Below are positions 48,708 through 60,100 of a stretch of 64,000 nucleotides of DNA, one piece after another; within the stretch, counting starts at the first letter, position 1; every line of letters begins with the position of its first letter. A program made the translations under genes and the position numbers. The notes under the pieces are model-generated. The model was not told where the DNA came from, ran no database searches, and worked only from the letters and a program-made list of their open reading frames with translations. Source of the stretch: Agrocybe praecox (lineage: Eukaryota > Basidiomycota > Agaricomycetes > Agaricales > Agrocybaceae); contig OZ024845.1 in NCBI GenBank assembly GCA_964017145.1, positions 2,790,001 through 2,854,000 of the forward strand. The letters run 5' to 3'.

Positions 48708-49211
48708 TGCGTTGAATGCGATTCTACAATTCAATGACACAACCTTCTCGCTCTTTCGAGTCCTCGCAACCCAACATTCTGGCGTTCTTTCTTTTCGGCA
48801 GGTCAAGTAATTCGGTTCACTACACAAGACTTGCCTATTGCTGAATGGTATAGGTAGATAGCAAAATAATGTCTGCTCTGTTCGCGAATTAAAATTTTGC
48901 AAGTTGGATTCGATGAGTACTTTTGTTATTGGTTACGAATTCAAATTATGTTGCGGACTAAAAATAAACGCCCCGGTGATACAGCCGAATTCCCGATTAG
49001 GACCGACCGACGATAAAGCTGATGACCCCAGGAATAAAATCCTTTACATCCTAAATTTCTATTATGACCCCATTCATTTCTTTCTATTCGCTTGCTTACT
49101 TATCTTTTATACTTCGACTAGACCTTCCTCTTCAACATATTCTACTGCTCCTGCTGCGTTTTCCATTGTAAAAAAACGAACCTATAATCCAACATTACCT
49201 CTGGGGACACG
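48708..49211 (+). other. Upstream region of the cystathionine gamma-synthase pseudogene
   Basis: Original flanking DNA between the copia element and the start codon at 49212. No TATA or other factor site is assigned. The copia insertion lies about 0.5 kb from the coding start, so any upstream control sequence beyond that has been moved 13 kb away. Confidence 0.5.
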
Positions 49212-51299
49212 ATGGGTGAGCCGAACACGACTACGATCACGAACCTCCCGCTCGGACTCTCTGTGCCACCACACACACCTCACGCTATAACTGTATCGTT
49301 GCCCACCTGGAGAGACAACATTGAGTATGAAGAATGCGAAGAAGCGGTTGTAAAGAAGATGGTGTCGGGCTATCCAAGGGTTTTCGTGCATTTGAGTATC
49401 CAGAAGGTGTGTCCCGATGTATTTATTTATTCAAATGTCGAGGAAAGAGATTCAATGGCTTGTAACTACCTAGCTTGCTGGTATTTGCGAACAGAAATAC
49501 GTTGTTCTAGGGAAGAACGAGCGGTGCATGCTCTTCCCTTCGCAGAAAATTGCGGAACAGTGTCGGTCGTTCATCCAAGCCCGTTCGGCAGCCTTGGGAT
49601 ACTCGCCGCCTGTACTTGCGCGTCTTGTAAACCTGTTCATATGTCCGTAGGATGAAGGGGATGAGAAACCGGATCGCGCAAGTATTGAAGGCTCCTGTGC
49701 CGACCTGCATGTGGTCCTGTTCCCCGGCGATGTGTTTTCCATTGTGAAGGAGTTCTGGCAGCATATGGGATTGGGTATATCGGGTCTGTTTGCAGAAAAA
49801 TGTCTTTCTCTGCTGCCTGAAATCAGAACTCAATCGATATCGCCTGCTAGTCCTGTGCCAGCGCTAAGGGTTGTGCCCAGTAAAGCCCAAAACAGGCATT
49901 ATTCTGCCGTGAAGAAATCCCCGACTGCAGGTGCTTATTCAAAACCACCACCATCCGCGACGCAGCCAGCGTCTGAAGATCCCGATACAGTCTATCTTGA
50001 AGAACGTTACGGACGAAACCTCCCTCTCCAAGCAGCGGCATTTGCGAAAAAGGCTCTACGATCTCGAGTAGCCGGCGTTTTAGTCAAGGACAACTCCTCG
50101 TGTATCGAAGGGAAAGAACAGTTGCTTATCGGGCCCAGCACGAGAGGTGTCAAGGAGCTCGCTGCGGACGACGTGTACCTCCTACCGACTGGGATGTCGG
50201 CGATATGGACTGCGCACCAGACGGCGCTTGCTATGAAGCCTGTTGTCAAGAGTGTATGCTTTGGGTGCGTAACATGTTTTTCTTTGATTACGGCTACCTG
50301 ATACTTCAATAGATTTCCCCACATCGATACATTGAAGATTTTGCAAAAATGGGGCCCGGGATGCCACTTCCTCGGATTCGGAACGGATAGCGACATTGAC
50401 GAACTGGAAAAGATCCTCGAAACAGAACCTATCCTTGCTCTATTCACCGAGTTTCCATCCAACCCACTGCTTAGGTCCGCTGACTTGCCTAGACTTAGAG
50501 CTCTCGCGGACAAATACGATTTCCTCATCGTCATCGACGAGACGATCGGGAACTTTGTGAACGTCGAGGTCTTCCCCTATGCAGATATTGTGGTCAGCAG
50601 CTTGACCAAGGTGTTCAGTGGAGTATCGAATGTCATGGGTGGAAGGTATGTTGTTTGTCTGTTAAAAAAAATTGATTGTTTGCTGATCGACTTTTACAGT
50701 CTCGTACACAATCCCGCAGGCCGTCATTATGCCGCGTTGAAATCCCACCTCTCGCAAACTTTGAAGACGTATACTTTGACGAAGATGCCATTTACATGGA
50801 ACGCAACTCACGCGACTTCAAACGTAGAATCCGGGTCATAGACTCCAATGCAGAAGCAGCCTGCAATTATCTGCGATCCAAATCTCGAGCTGCCTCTTCT
50901 TCCAACGGTACCACCCCAGCAATCAAGGACATGTTCTATCCTAAATACGTTGCCCGAGAGAAATACGATATATGCCGCATCAAGACCCCCGATGCTAACG
51001 ACGGCACAGTCGGTGGCTTCGGTGGTCTGTTCTCATTGACATTCACGTCCATGGAGGCGTCAAAAGCCTTCTTCGACACTTTGCCATGCTATAAAGGCCC
51101 CAGCCTCGGCACCAACTTCACCCTCGCGTGTCCGTTCACGATCCTCGCGCATTATACTGAACTGGATTGGGCAGCCCAGTTTGATGTCAAAGCGGGAATT
51201 GTGAGGATTAGTGTGGGCATGGAGGACCAGACGACGCTCTTGAAGTCTTTCGAGGCTGCGTTGAACGCAGCTGAGGCTGTCGTCGCCGGTACCCAGTAG
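49212..51299 (+). pseudogene. Cystathionine gamma-synthase (STR2/met-7 type), two lesions
   Basis: PLP enzyme of methionine biosynthesis, joining cysteine with an activated homoserine to give cystathionine. Exons: 49212-49406, 49474-50264, 50313-50645 and 50700-51299, with introns of 67, 48 and 54 nt. The N-terminal fungal extension reads LSVPPHTPHAITVSLPTWRD. The fold-I PLP domain has LPTGMSAIW and [10 protein letters not shown]. Asp is in VIDETIGNF and the PLP lysine in SSLTKVFSG (near 50608). The total exon length is 1919 nt, one base short of 640 codons, close to the family length of about 640. Lesion 1 is TAG at 49648-49650 in frame, between ICP and DEGDEKPD. Lesion 2 is a frame change at about 50745-50762, between LKSHLS and [10 protein letters not shown]. 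Downstream sequence stays well conserved to the stop, so decay is recent, or the lesions are sequencing errors. Confidence 0.88.
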
Positions 51300-52750
51300 G
51301 CTGCTTCTGCTCTTCCTGTTGCCTACCCCCTCCTTCACTTCTTCCCTTATTCACCTTCTGCTCCAAAACTCCACCTCACAGATAAAATTCCAAAAAAGAC
51401 GGGATAAAGCCCTCCTACCGACCAACTTCTATTGCTTTCACTTACACATAAGTATATATCCGGACTCGCCCATCCATCCTTTAACAGGACAATTTTTTGC
51501 ATGTACGCTTTCTGCATCATCACACACGAACACACATACTTTGTATCCAACTACAATCATCGCTGCTCTGTTCCTCCAACCGGACAATCCTTGTGTAGAC
51601 GCATACCATCCATTTGTATACAACTACATATAGTTTTTCTTTCGTTTTAGGTCCGAACCCTTACCTTCTAAGCAAGATCTCTGTTCGCTGTTTATTTTCC
51701 TGCCCCAGTGACAATGACATATCTATTACTTATACCATTACCGACACAAAAACCTCCTCACCGCAATATCTCCTGTGGGCCCATACAGAACCGAAGCTAG
51801 TACGAAAGTGAATTCCCCTGGCGCCGTTCAGCCAAACAAGGCCAGGACCCCCTGGATACACCTTCGCGACCGTGTGCCTTACACCGGTCCCTTGCTATTC
51901 TCGCTCAGGCTGTTCCGGATTTCTCGTTTGTTGTTCATAGCAATCCAACCGTAGAGGCGGAGATTGCTGCAAACTACATCGGTGGATTGACTGTCCGTTT
52001 GACCTTGTTGTGCTCCCCTTGTCATTGCCTCCCTCCCCCTTGTTGGCTCCCCTCTTCGTACTGCCTCATACTCTCGTTAATATTCACACCTGGTTTATAT
52101 TCCTGCGGCCCTCGCAATCCAAACACCAGTGGATGGTTGACCTTGCTTGCACCTTCACATCATGTTGGTGTTTGCACTACGGTGGAGAGGCGGTGGGCAA
52201 ATACAACGAGCAACATCCCCGCCACTGAGCTCATCCCCTCTCGTTGTTGCCATCCTGCCATCTGCTGCCCCTGTGTTCGCTTCCGTCCGTTGGAGGTGTT
52301 GGTGGTGTGGCAAGATCCGATCTGTAACACCTCATTGGTTATTGATGTACCCAATATCCCTGCTGATTCGTAAACCCTGAGGAGAGGGGAGGGAGGCGCG
52401 TCGGCACCTTCTCCGTCGCAAAGAAAAGCACCTCCCACATCCCTATTAAGAGGGGAGGTTCAAGGTGCGGTTGCTGTTGTTGGTGGAGGTGGTATTAGTT
52501 GTAGTGGTGGTGAGCGCCGCCCACATCCCTTTACAAGGGGAGGGGCAAGGTGCAAGTGGTGGTGGTGGTGGTGGTGGTGAAGGGTGGTGAAGGGAGGCGA
52601 TAAGAAGCAAATGTGGTAATTCAAAGGCCGGTGCGATCATAACTAGTTTCAGCTCATCGTCGAGCACGACAATGGCGGCGGAACATGTTCTTTTTCTTTC
52701 CCATATGACCTTCCAATTTTCGTCGCTTCTAACATGATTGTTTTGGCCTT
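51300..52750. other. Region without a firm gene; GGT microsatellite
   Basis: 3' flank of the synthase pseudogene. A peptide-like read on the plus strand near 51840-52000 (LAILAQAVPDFSFVVHSNPT) may be an exon remnant but is not recognised. A (GGT)n tract of about eight units lies near 52556-52580. A 45-bp sequence around CCCACATCCCT occurs twice (about 52429-52473 and 52515-52560). Confidence 0.5.
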
Positions 52751-52752
52751 GA

Positions 52753-54690
52753 ACATATGAGATGATGTCATATATATTAGAGCCTAGGGCCAACTGATAT
52801 GGAAACCCGGACTGTCAAGCTTCGAAACTTGTGACCAAACATGACCCGGCATGTGTTGCCGAATATTCTCGGCACTTGGCACTGCTGGCTCTGATAGCTA
52901 TATGTCCGACATATACCTAAAAATATATATATAATGTGTATTTATTTACCTATATGTTGGACATACACATGATGTGTATTTTAGACATACGTTCGGCATA
53001 CAGATGATATGTATGCCGACCATATCTCCGACATACACATGATGTGTATGCTACAGTATATGTCCGGAATACAGCCGACATATATTTAATGTGTATGTCG
53101 GCTGTATTCTCAACATACACGTGACATATATTTCAAACCTATATTCCGGACATACATATTACGTATATTCTCAAAATATAGCGTGGAAATATAGGACTCG
53201 CGTCGCTGAGCGGCACGCTGATACGCTGAGCGCATTCGCTCAATTAGGACACGCTGTGAACCAGATTAGCGAGTCGAGGCTCGGATCTTTGCGAGTCGCT
53301 GGTTATCCACTTCGTGCCGCTCGATATTTCCACGCCATATTTTGGGAATATACGTAATATGTATGTCCGGAATATAGGTCTAAAATATATGTCACGTGTA
53401 TATTGAGAATACAGCCGACATACACATTAAATATATGTCGGCTGTATTCCAGGCATATACTGTAGCATACACATCATGTGTATGTCGGAGGTATGGCCGG
53501 CATACATATCATCTGTATGCCGAACGTATGTCTAAAATACACATCATGTGTATGTCCAACATATAGGTAAATAAATACACATTACGTATATTTTTTAGGT
53601 ATATGTAGGACATATAGCTATCAGAGCCAGCAGTGTGGCACATGGAAACCAAAATGATGCGCTTCCTGATGCGCATCAGCGAGCGTGCACGTGAATTTTC
53701 AGTCCCTCAACGTCGTCCTCAACCTTCCCACACAACGAAATGGATTTTCTAGTTTTTAAAAATATGAAAATGTGTAGTAGAGTTTTTAATATATATATTC
53801 ACACAATTAAATTAAAGATAAGTAAAGGTTATCTGCAAGACACTGGGGGACGCGTCCAAACCAATATTTGGCGGCCGTGGGAATGTGGACTCGAAAAAAA
53901 AAAATACAGGCGTTCGCCGGGATCGCCATGGCCGACAGTCCAATTCTGCGCTTCCACACTGACCATTTGGAATATAGATGCCATAAATTGCTACCCACTA
54001 ATTTAATTCAGTGTACTGTATAATATGTTCTTTCTCAATTCATTGGGTTTACCGCGTCTAAATTGAATTGTACAGTGTAGAATTAATTGAATGGTTGAGT
54101 GTACTTCGTTATCAATATATGAATTTCTGCCGCTGGTGCAGATCGATGAGTGCTATATGATATCTTGAAAATAGCTCAATAAATTATATCTGCGACAATA
54201 GCTACTTCTGAGCGCTTCCAAACTGGTTTAAGGCATGCTGTAAGACGTTAAAGAGAACCCCTGAGTATATTCCAGTGATCTAATGTTATATTAGCTTATA
54301 TTAATAGGAAACACGTAGGTACATGCATACACAAGCACGCAAAGCAATACAGAAATTACAGGTTATCAAATGCTGATTTTCGATTGTGATATATTTTTCA
54401 ATTTTATTAAACGTGTAATGATGGACACTCTATACACTGTTACACATTTCTGTATTTTAAAATCAAAGAATCCATCTTGTTGTGCGGGAACGTTGAGGAC
54501 GACGTTGAGGGACTGAAAATGCACGTGCACGCTCGCTGATGCGCATAAGGACGCGCATCATTTTGGTTTCTACGTGCCAAGAGCCGAGAATGTTCGGCAA
54601 CGCACGCCGGTGTTGTTTGGCCACAGGTTTCGAAGCTTAACAGTCCGGGTTTCCATAAACTGATGGCTCTAATATGACATCATAGACTGC
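52753..54690. mobile_element. Long-terminal-inverted-repeat DNA element, non-autonomous
   Basis: Arms of about 230 bp are inverted copies. The left arm is 52753-52879 plus 53639-53785, split by an inner insertion; the right arm is about 54440-54690. Shared landmarks are ATGATGTCATAT at the tips, GGAAACCCGGACTGT, and ACCAAAATGATGCGC. The AT-rich interior (about 53790-54440) has no transposase. The uninterrupted length would be about 1.2 kb. No clear target duplication was found, so the superfamily is unassigned and exact ends are uncertain. Confidence 0.7.
52880..53635. mobile_element. Palindromic CACTA-like MITE nested in the left arm of the larger element
   Basis: 756 bp. The termini CACTGCTGGCTCTGATAG are perfect inverted repeats, and the two arms (52880-53195 and 53330-53635) are inverted copies over about 300 bp. 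Flanking TGG on both sides is a 3-bp target duplication. CACTG-type ends with a 3-bp duplication point to the CACTA/EnSpm superfamily. Inside are many short palindromes of the type CATACACATGATGTGTATG, resembling subterminal transposase-binding repeats. The central 130 bp are GC-richer. There is no coding capacity. The empty site can be read from the right arm of the host element. Confidence 0.8.
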
Positions 54691-54955
54691 TGTAGTAATG
54701 ATTTTTCGTATGCTCCACTTTGTCGTGCTAATTCCGCGATAAGATGACCAGGAAGGAAGATCGACGTCCTTCTCTGGCCCATCCTTCGATTTTCCTAAAT
54801 CCTAAAATGTAGTAATAAATACCAAAATCCAAACTTTCCCTCCTTTTCTCGTCACCCATCCTTGCTCCTCCATTGCGAAAAAATTCCCTTTCACTTCTCT
54901 CACTTTCTCGCTTTGCTTGCGACGTTTTTTCGCTCCCACCCTCTTCTCCTAGCTT

Positions 54956-55002
54956 GAAGCCCAGAACATGCATTACTCTGCTGTGAAGAAACCCCCTGCC
55001 TG
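54956..55002 (+). pseudogene. Fragment resembling the cystathionine gamma-synthase gene
   Basis: About 40 of 47 bases match 49883-49929 of the synthase pseudogene (shared GCATTA-TCTGC-GTGAAGAAA). No further synthase sequence is seen on either side. It could be a small filler copy from repair or chance similarity. Confidence 0.4.
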
Positions 55003-56094
55003 CCTCTTCGCTCGTCTGCGTCAAATACCGCGCCGGTCCTTTCCTGTCTCACCTCTCCATACTGCCTATCACCCTCATGATCTCGTCATCCTCCTCCCTT
55101 TCTACTCTGTCAAGCATGCCCTTTCGATCATCATATCCCCTTGATACGCCCACTCAGACGTCGACACATCTGACCGGGACCTCTCATGTTCTGCCTCCGC
55201 ATCCGCGTCGTCTCGAATACCTGAAGTCTTGGTTCACCCACCATCGGTCGAGCACCTCAGTGCTCCCTTTGAGGAAAATGACCGCATATGCATCATGCAT
55301 CATTCTCCCTCCGTTGATGGTCCAAGAACGACGACATACCCTCGACTTGTCCACCTCTCCTTTCGTCATTCCGACATTTTCTATCCGTGCCATGCCCCGT
55401 TGAGATCAATCATCCCATATGTGTTGTGCCCATCACTCGCGAACGCGTGGACTGAACTCTCACCCTCTCCTGTACGTCGTCCAATTTCGCACCAAACGAG
55501 AATAGGACGTGTTGGCTGTGATGTGGTTGGAACTCGGTCGTGCCGTTTGTGCGTCATCAGTCAATCGAAGATTCAGGACTGCCCGTTATGCTTGCTGTGA
55601 ACCTGGATTCGATGACATCCACCGACGAGCTCCATACGATGACAGAAAGAGAAAGAGCATAGCACGCGCGCTCTTTTGACCTGTCCACAACCTTTCCGTA
55701 CTTCTGCCCTTTTGATGAATGTATCGCTCCACATTTTCTAGAAATACGCCCCTGCTTCTAAACTCCTGCTTACCTGTCTCAGACGCTTCTTACCTCTGTT
55801 TTGCTACCGCGTCCCAGTCGTCCTATTTCATTAATTGTCTAGACCAGGCTTGTTTCAACATACACCCTTCGCCCTCTCCAATAGTATGGACAATACCGTA
55901 ATGACGTACCCTCTGTTCCTTCTGTCATGTTCTGCATGCCCATCGAATCTCGATGTACCGAAAGTGCTCTCTACGCTACGATTTCCGGTCATTGTCATAC
56001 CAGCAACCCCACCTTTCCTCCCTGAATCCTTTGACCTTCATCAACTCACACCTCATTCACTGCTAGCGTGATTATCCCTGGATAGTACCCATAT
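55003..56094. other. Region without a recognisable gene
   Basis: Several open frames of up to about 120 codons on the plus strand are Ser, Pro and Leu-rich reads of pyrimidine-rich DNA, with no known motif. The distal part (about 55960-56094) begins to resemble 6100-6240 next to repeat B. Confidence 0.45.
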
Positions 56095-56893
56095 CCATCG
56101 TCCTACGGTGAAATTCGGCGCGCATACATCAAGGCATTAAAGTCAACCACAACCCTTGGATCGAATTAGAGCGACGTCAAGTGGGAATATCTGGGTCTTA
56201 GCATCGTTTTTCTCGCGTCTTTTAGCTACGCTACGAATTGTGCTCGTCAGGGTGTCAAGAAATCGCCAACATTACCTCTCAATGCCTCAAACCATATTTC
56301 AGTCGCCTTCACCTTCCTTCATGGTTTGACCCCTCCAACCTCCATCAACCCCAATTCTGGTGGACCAATGCGTCAAACTCGAGCAAATCAGTGTCGGTAC
56401 GGAGAATCATAGAATGTCGATTTGGGTGTCGGCTCCAGCATCGTGCGGTTCCTCCAACTACTAGTTTCCAAGGACACTTGCTGTCAGACGGCTAGCGAGC
56501 CCGCAGATCGTATATTCTGGTGGATTCCAAATCACCTGGTTACGTCGCATCGAGCCTAGAGGAGAGATGCCCATCCCATTTCGCCCTATGCTAACACCCA
56601 CAGACCGTCTGCGTCGTCCGAGATTTTTCTGTGCAGCAATGGAATCATCACCCCTCGTGGCACCCACTATCGTTATTTGCTCAAATAACCACTCTTCCGC
56701 GCTCCAGCACCGTCCTTTCCAGCTCATTTGCGTATGATTCCCGCTCGCAAGTACAGGTCGGATGAGGGTTATCTTTTGGTACTGTGGGTACAGATGGTGG
56801 ACGTTGAAGGTTACTTTGGTTTCAAAAGTGACGTGAGTATGGATTTTCTGAAAGGATTAGATGTGGAACTTACAAACTAGTTTTATCACAGGC
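56095..56893 (+). repeat. Dispersed repeat B, copy 2
   Basis: Close match to 6235-7040, including the intron-like end (GTGAGTATGGATTTTCTG to TTTTATCACAG). The local order is repeat B, then a short segment, then repeat C+D, as at the first locus. Confidence 0.7.
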
Positions 56894-57177
56894 TTCCATC
56901 GTCTGGTGTGGAAGACACACACGCACGAAGCGGAAATGAAGTGTTTGCCCTATTTCGTCATGTTTAGGGCGTTTAGTGCGTTTGTGCTGGGCGCTATACG
57001 TTATAGTATGGTCTACCCATATTCTCCAACGTATCCCGTGACACTCCTTGGCACAGGGAGCTCGGTATTTTGTGCTGCGATCCCCTTTTTTCTTTGAGCG
57101 CTGTGATTTGTAGTACGTTCAATTTGTGTTGCTTCGGCCAAATTTAATTTGTATACATTGTAATAGACCTAGGAGAA
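56894..57177 (+). repeat. Segment inverted relative to 9060-9355
   Basis: Plus-strand version of the minus-strand segment at 9060-9355, with the shared peptide HEAEMKCLPYFV. See the paired entry. Confidence 0.7.
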
Positions 57178-60100
57178 CGGAAACCAGATGCAAAGGGGAA
57201 GGGGGTGAGGGTTAGGTCAGTCGGTTGATGTAGGGTTTGCTGTAATGAGTGTAGGCTCGGTGACGGTTTGGCACCCAGATACTTGTGTAGAGAGTAGGTA
57301 TATCTTGCCATGAGTGTTTTCTGTTGGGAAAAGAGCACAATAACGGTGTATTTTTGAGATATCGGATTTAAGCGCCCGTTGTCATTCCGACTTTCTTAGC
57401 AACTACACGGTTTTTATCTTATCTTATCTATTGAATTTGCATCAAATGCAATGTACGAGCAAACTAAATGCCTATTTCACGAGTTCTTATGCGCTAACAA
57501 AGGCATTCAAGCGGTAATTTGATTCTAGGATCTAGGAACACGTATATGATGTATTATGGAATTTATGTACTGTAAAGTCAACACATTCCCGCAAAGAATG
57601 TGCTATAAGGTGCAGCAGCATAATGAACTTGTTACTACTGAGAATGTAAGGCCCAGGCTGTAAGTTACGCGAGCTCTACGTAGTGGGATAGAGGTACTAC
57701 ATCATTACCAAACATGTATACGACATATCATGAAACATATGGGGCGTACAGGGCGACTATAGTGTAGTATACATACCTCTGAATGGCCAAGCGTGCTTCC
57801 CTATAAGTACGTTTCCCACAAAGAAACTGTGTGCGTCGTAAGGTGCGTGATGGCGCGGTTGCTCGCGGTTACAAAGAACGTAAAGTGCAGGGTCTTCATG
57901 CGAGTCGTACGTAGGGGGATAGACGCATAGAGAGCTGAAACGCAAGAACGAGCATAATACAAAGAGTTAGGATATTTTGTCAAAAGGTCAAATCGGAAAA
58001 TACGCACCTATGAGTTATCCCTTGCCCCCAACGAGTGTTCATGGCTGCAAGAATAGGTACTGAGAGTACTGAGGAGGTATAGTGAGACGACCTCTGTTCG
58101 TAAAACACAAGTCAGTATCAATAGGTACCGAATCGAATTCAGACGATACACTCCTGTAGTCAAGGTTTAAACGCACGTCAGATTCGCATGAAAGGGTCGA
58201 GTCAGAAAATACACACCCGTTCAATTATCCATGTGTCTGCCCTAGGAAATCCGCACCGAACCTTGCGCACAACATTATATCCACCTAAAGATACGGAGTA
58301 CTGATTCGCTGAACGACCTCTTGCTCATCGATATGACGTGCAACTCCTTGAGGTATAGTAGGGGGTAGTGCCAATAATTCGAGGACTTCTTCGCAGAAAT
58401 AGAGTGAGTGAAGTTGAGTGGGCAGAATCTTGTCGGATTAGCAGGCGAGGACGATGACGATTGGGATCGTGTTTCTGAAAAAATAGACATGGTTGGGTAC
58501 ACATCACCAGGGACAGGACCACATGCAGTAGGCAGCTCGCGAGGGAAGAGCATGCACGCAGCATAGGGTGGATTTTTATGTTTGGATGTCCCTAAGACCT
58601 AATCAATAATCACTTCAATCAATGTGAGCGTTTTTCACCTCAAAAACAGAAAGAAATATCAAAATATACCTTCCGTGTGCTCAATTGCAGGCAAAATCTC
58701 GGTTAATTCTTCACCCTCTTCATATAGCACGTCGTCAGCTCATGGTAGTACAGGATTAGATATGTTGTCAGGCGTGGAGGGGAGGACACCGAGGTCGTAG
58801 CGTCATCGGTGTTGGTCGGTCGTATTCGGCCCGACGTGTAATTTTAGATTATGTACGTCCCTCGTCAAGTTTTTTCTTGCAGCTTCTTCGATCCTTCATC
58901 GATTATTTTTCCAGCCTCTCGTCAGAGCCACTTCTGTGCGTGGACTCGAGCCCTCTCAGTGATCATCGATATGCAACTCTCCAAACCGGACGACATTGTA
59001 TGCGTAATAGAGGACGTTCGATGCAGCGTGGATGAGTAGGATCGCGTCTTCCTATACAACAGTAAGCCTCTTGAGCTTGAATTGTCATTATTTCTAGAAA
59101 CTTATGCGCGTCGTTGTCCCTCAGAGCCATCTCCAAAAGCAACCTCTCCATCTCACTGCCAACTCCAACCTTCCCCGATCTTCGTGCACCTCTTTCCCAC
59201 CATGTTGTTGCCTACACCGTGTCCGCCGTTCGGAATCACCTCTCGGGATCCAAGTTCGTTCGTCGAAATGGTGGAGGTCAAACGGAAAAGCCTAGAAATC
59301 TTGTAAGCATCGTTTTCGAGTCTTGCAGAACTATGGACACTCAAGTACTCACCAGCCTTAAGCCACAGCAGTCGTCTGGACCCGTCAATCATCGCTGCGC
59401 CGTTCCAAGCGTTAGGCCAGCACCATCACGAGAAGATACTTTGGTCGCACCATGACGCTATGTGGATCTCCGTGGAATGTGGGGGCAAGCTACGCACTTT
59501 CACGCAACACAACAAGCATGTTCCGGCTGATATCGATGTGCAAGAGGTCGTCCAGCAAATTAGGACTTCGTATCTCATTCGAATGGACCGTTCACGCTGC
59601 GTAATGAGCAAGACTGTCAGTGTGGATTTCCTAGGGCGGATACATGAAGAAAACGGCTTCGTCATGGGGGATATTTACACTGAAGAATTAATGAAGGTTC
59701 ATCCAAACCCACCTCTCCCTGTTGCTCCTGTTGCTCTCTCAACCCCCTTCCCTTCCGTCCTCCTCTTTCTCAGTGCGAGGGAAATGGGTCCTTCTCGCCC
59801 TCAATCCCACCATCCTCTTCTACCATCCCTGTCGCTCATCTGCATCAAATACCGCGCTCTCTGAAAGCTGAGCGCTGATGATCCAACTGTTCATGGAAAA
59901 TTGGTTCCTGAAATGCGGAAACCGATGCGCTTCAATTCCGAAAGTCAGATCACAGTGTGCAAAGGATGGAGGATCTTCAATGCAGCGCGGTCAAAGCTCT
60001 TGTCCGACTCTCCGATCCCTGCTATTACCTTGACAGTCGTCCCTGCTTGTTTTCCCTATCCGCGTCATTCGTCAATTTGTCGCCTGTCCTCCAGTCGTGC

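Noticed and set aside
49609..49650. A mini-intron ending at the TAG of 49648-49650, which would save the synthase frame.
   Set aside because: The best candidate would be only 39 nt (GTACTTG to CCGTAG), with no branch site, and would delete a conserved coding stretch. A nonsense change fits better, though RNA could decide.
52900..53620. CRISPR-like series of short repeats.
   Set aside because: The repeats are palindromic, unevenly spaced and arranged as mirrored arms between CACTG ends. It is a foldback transposon in a eukaryotic genome.
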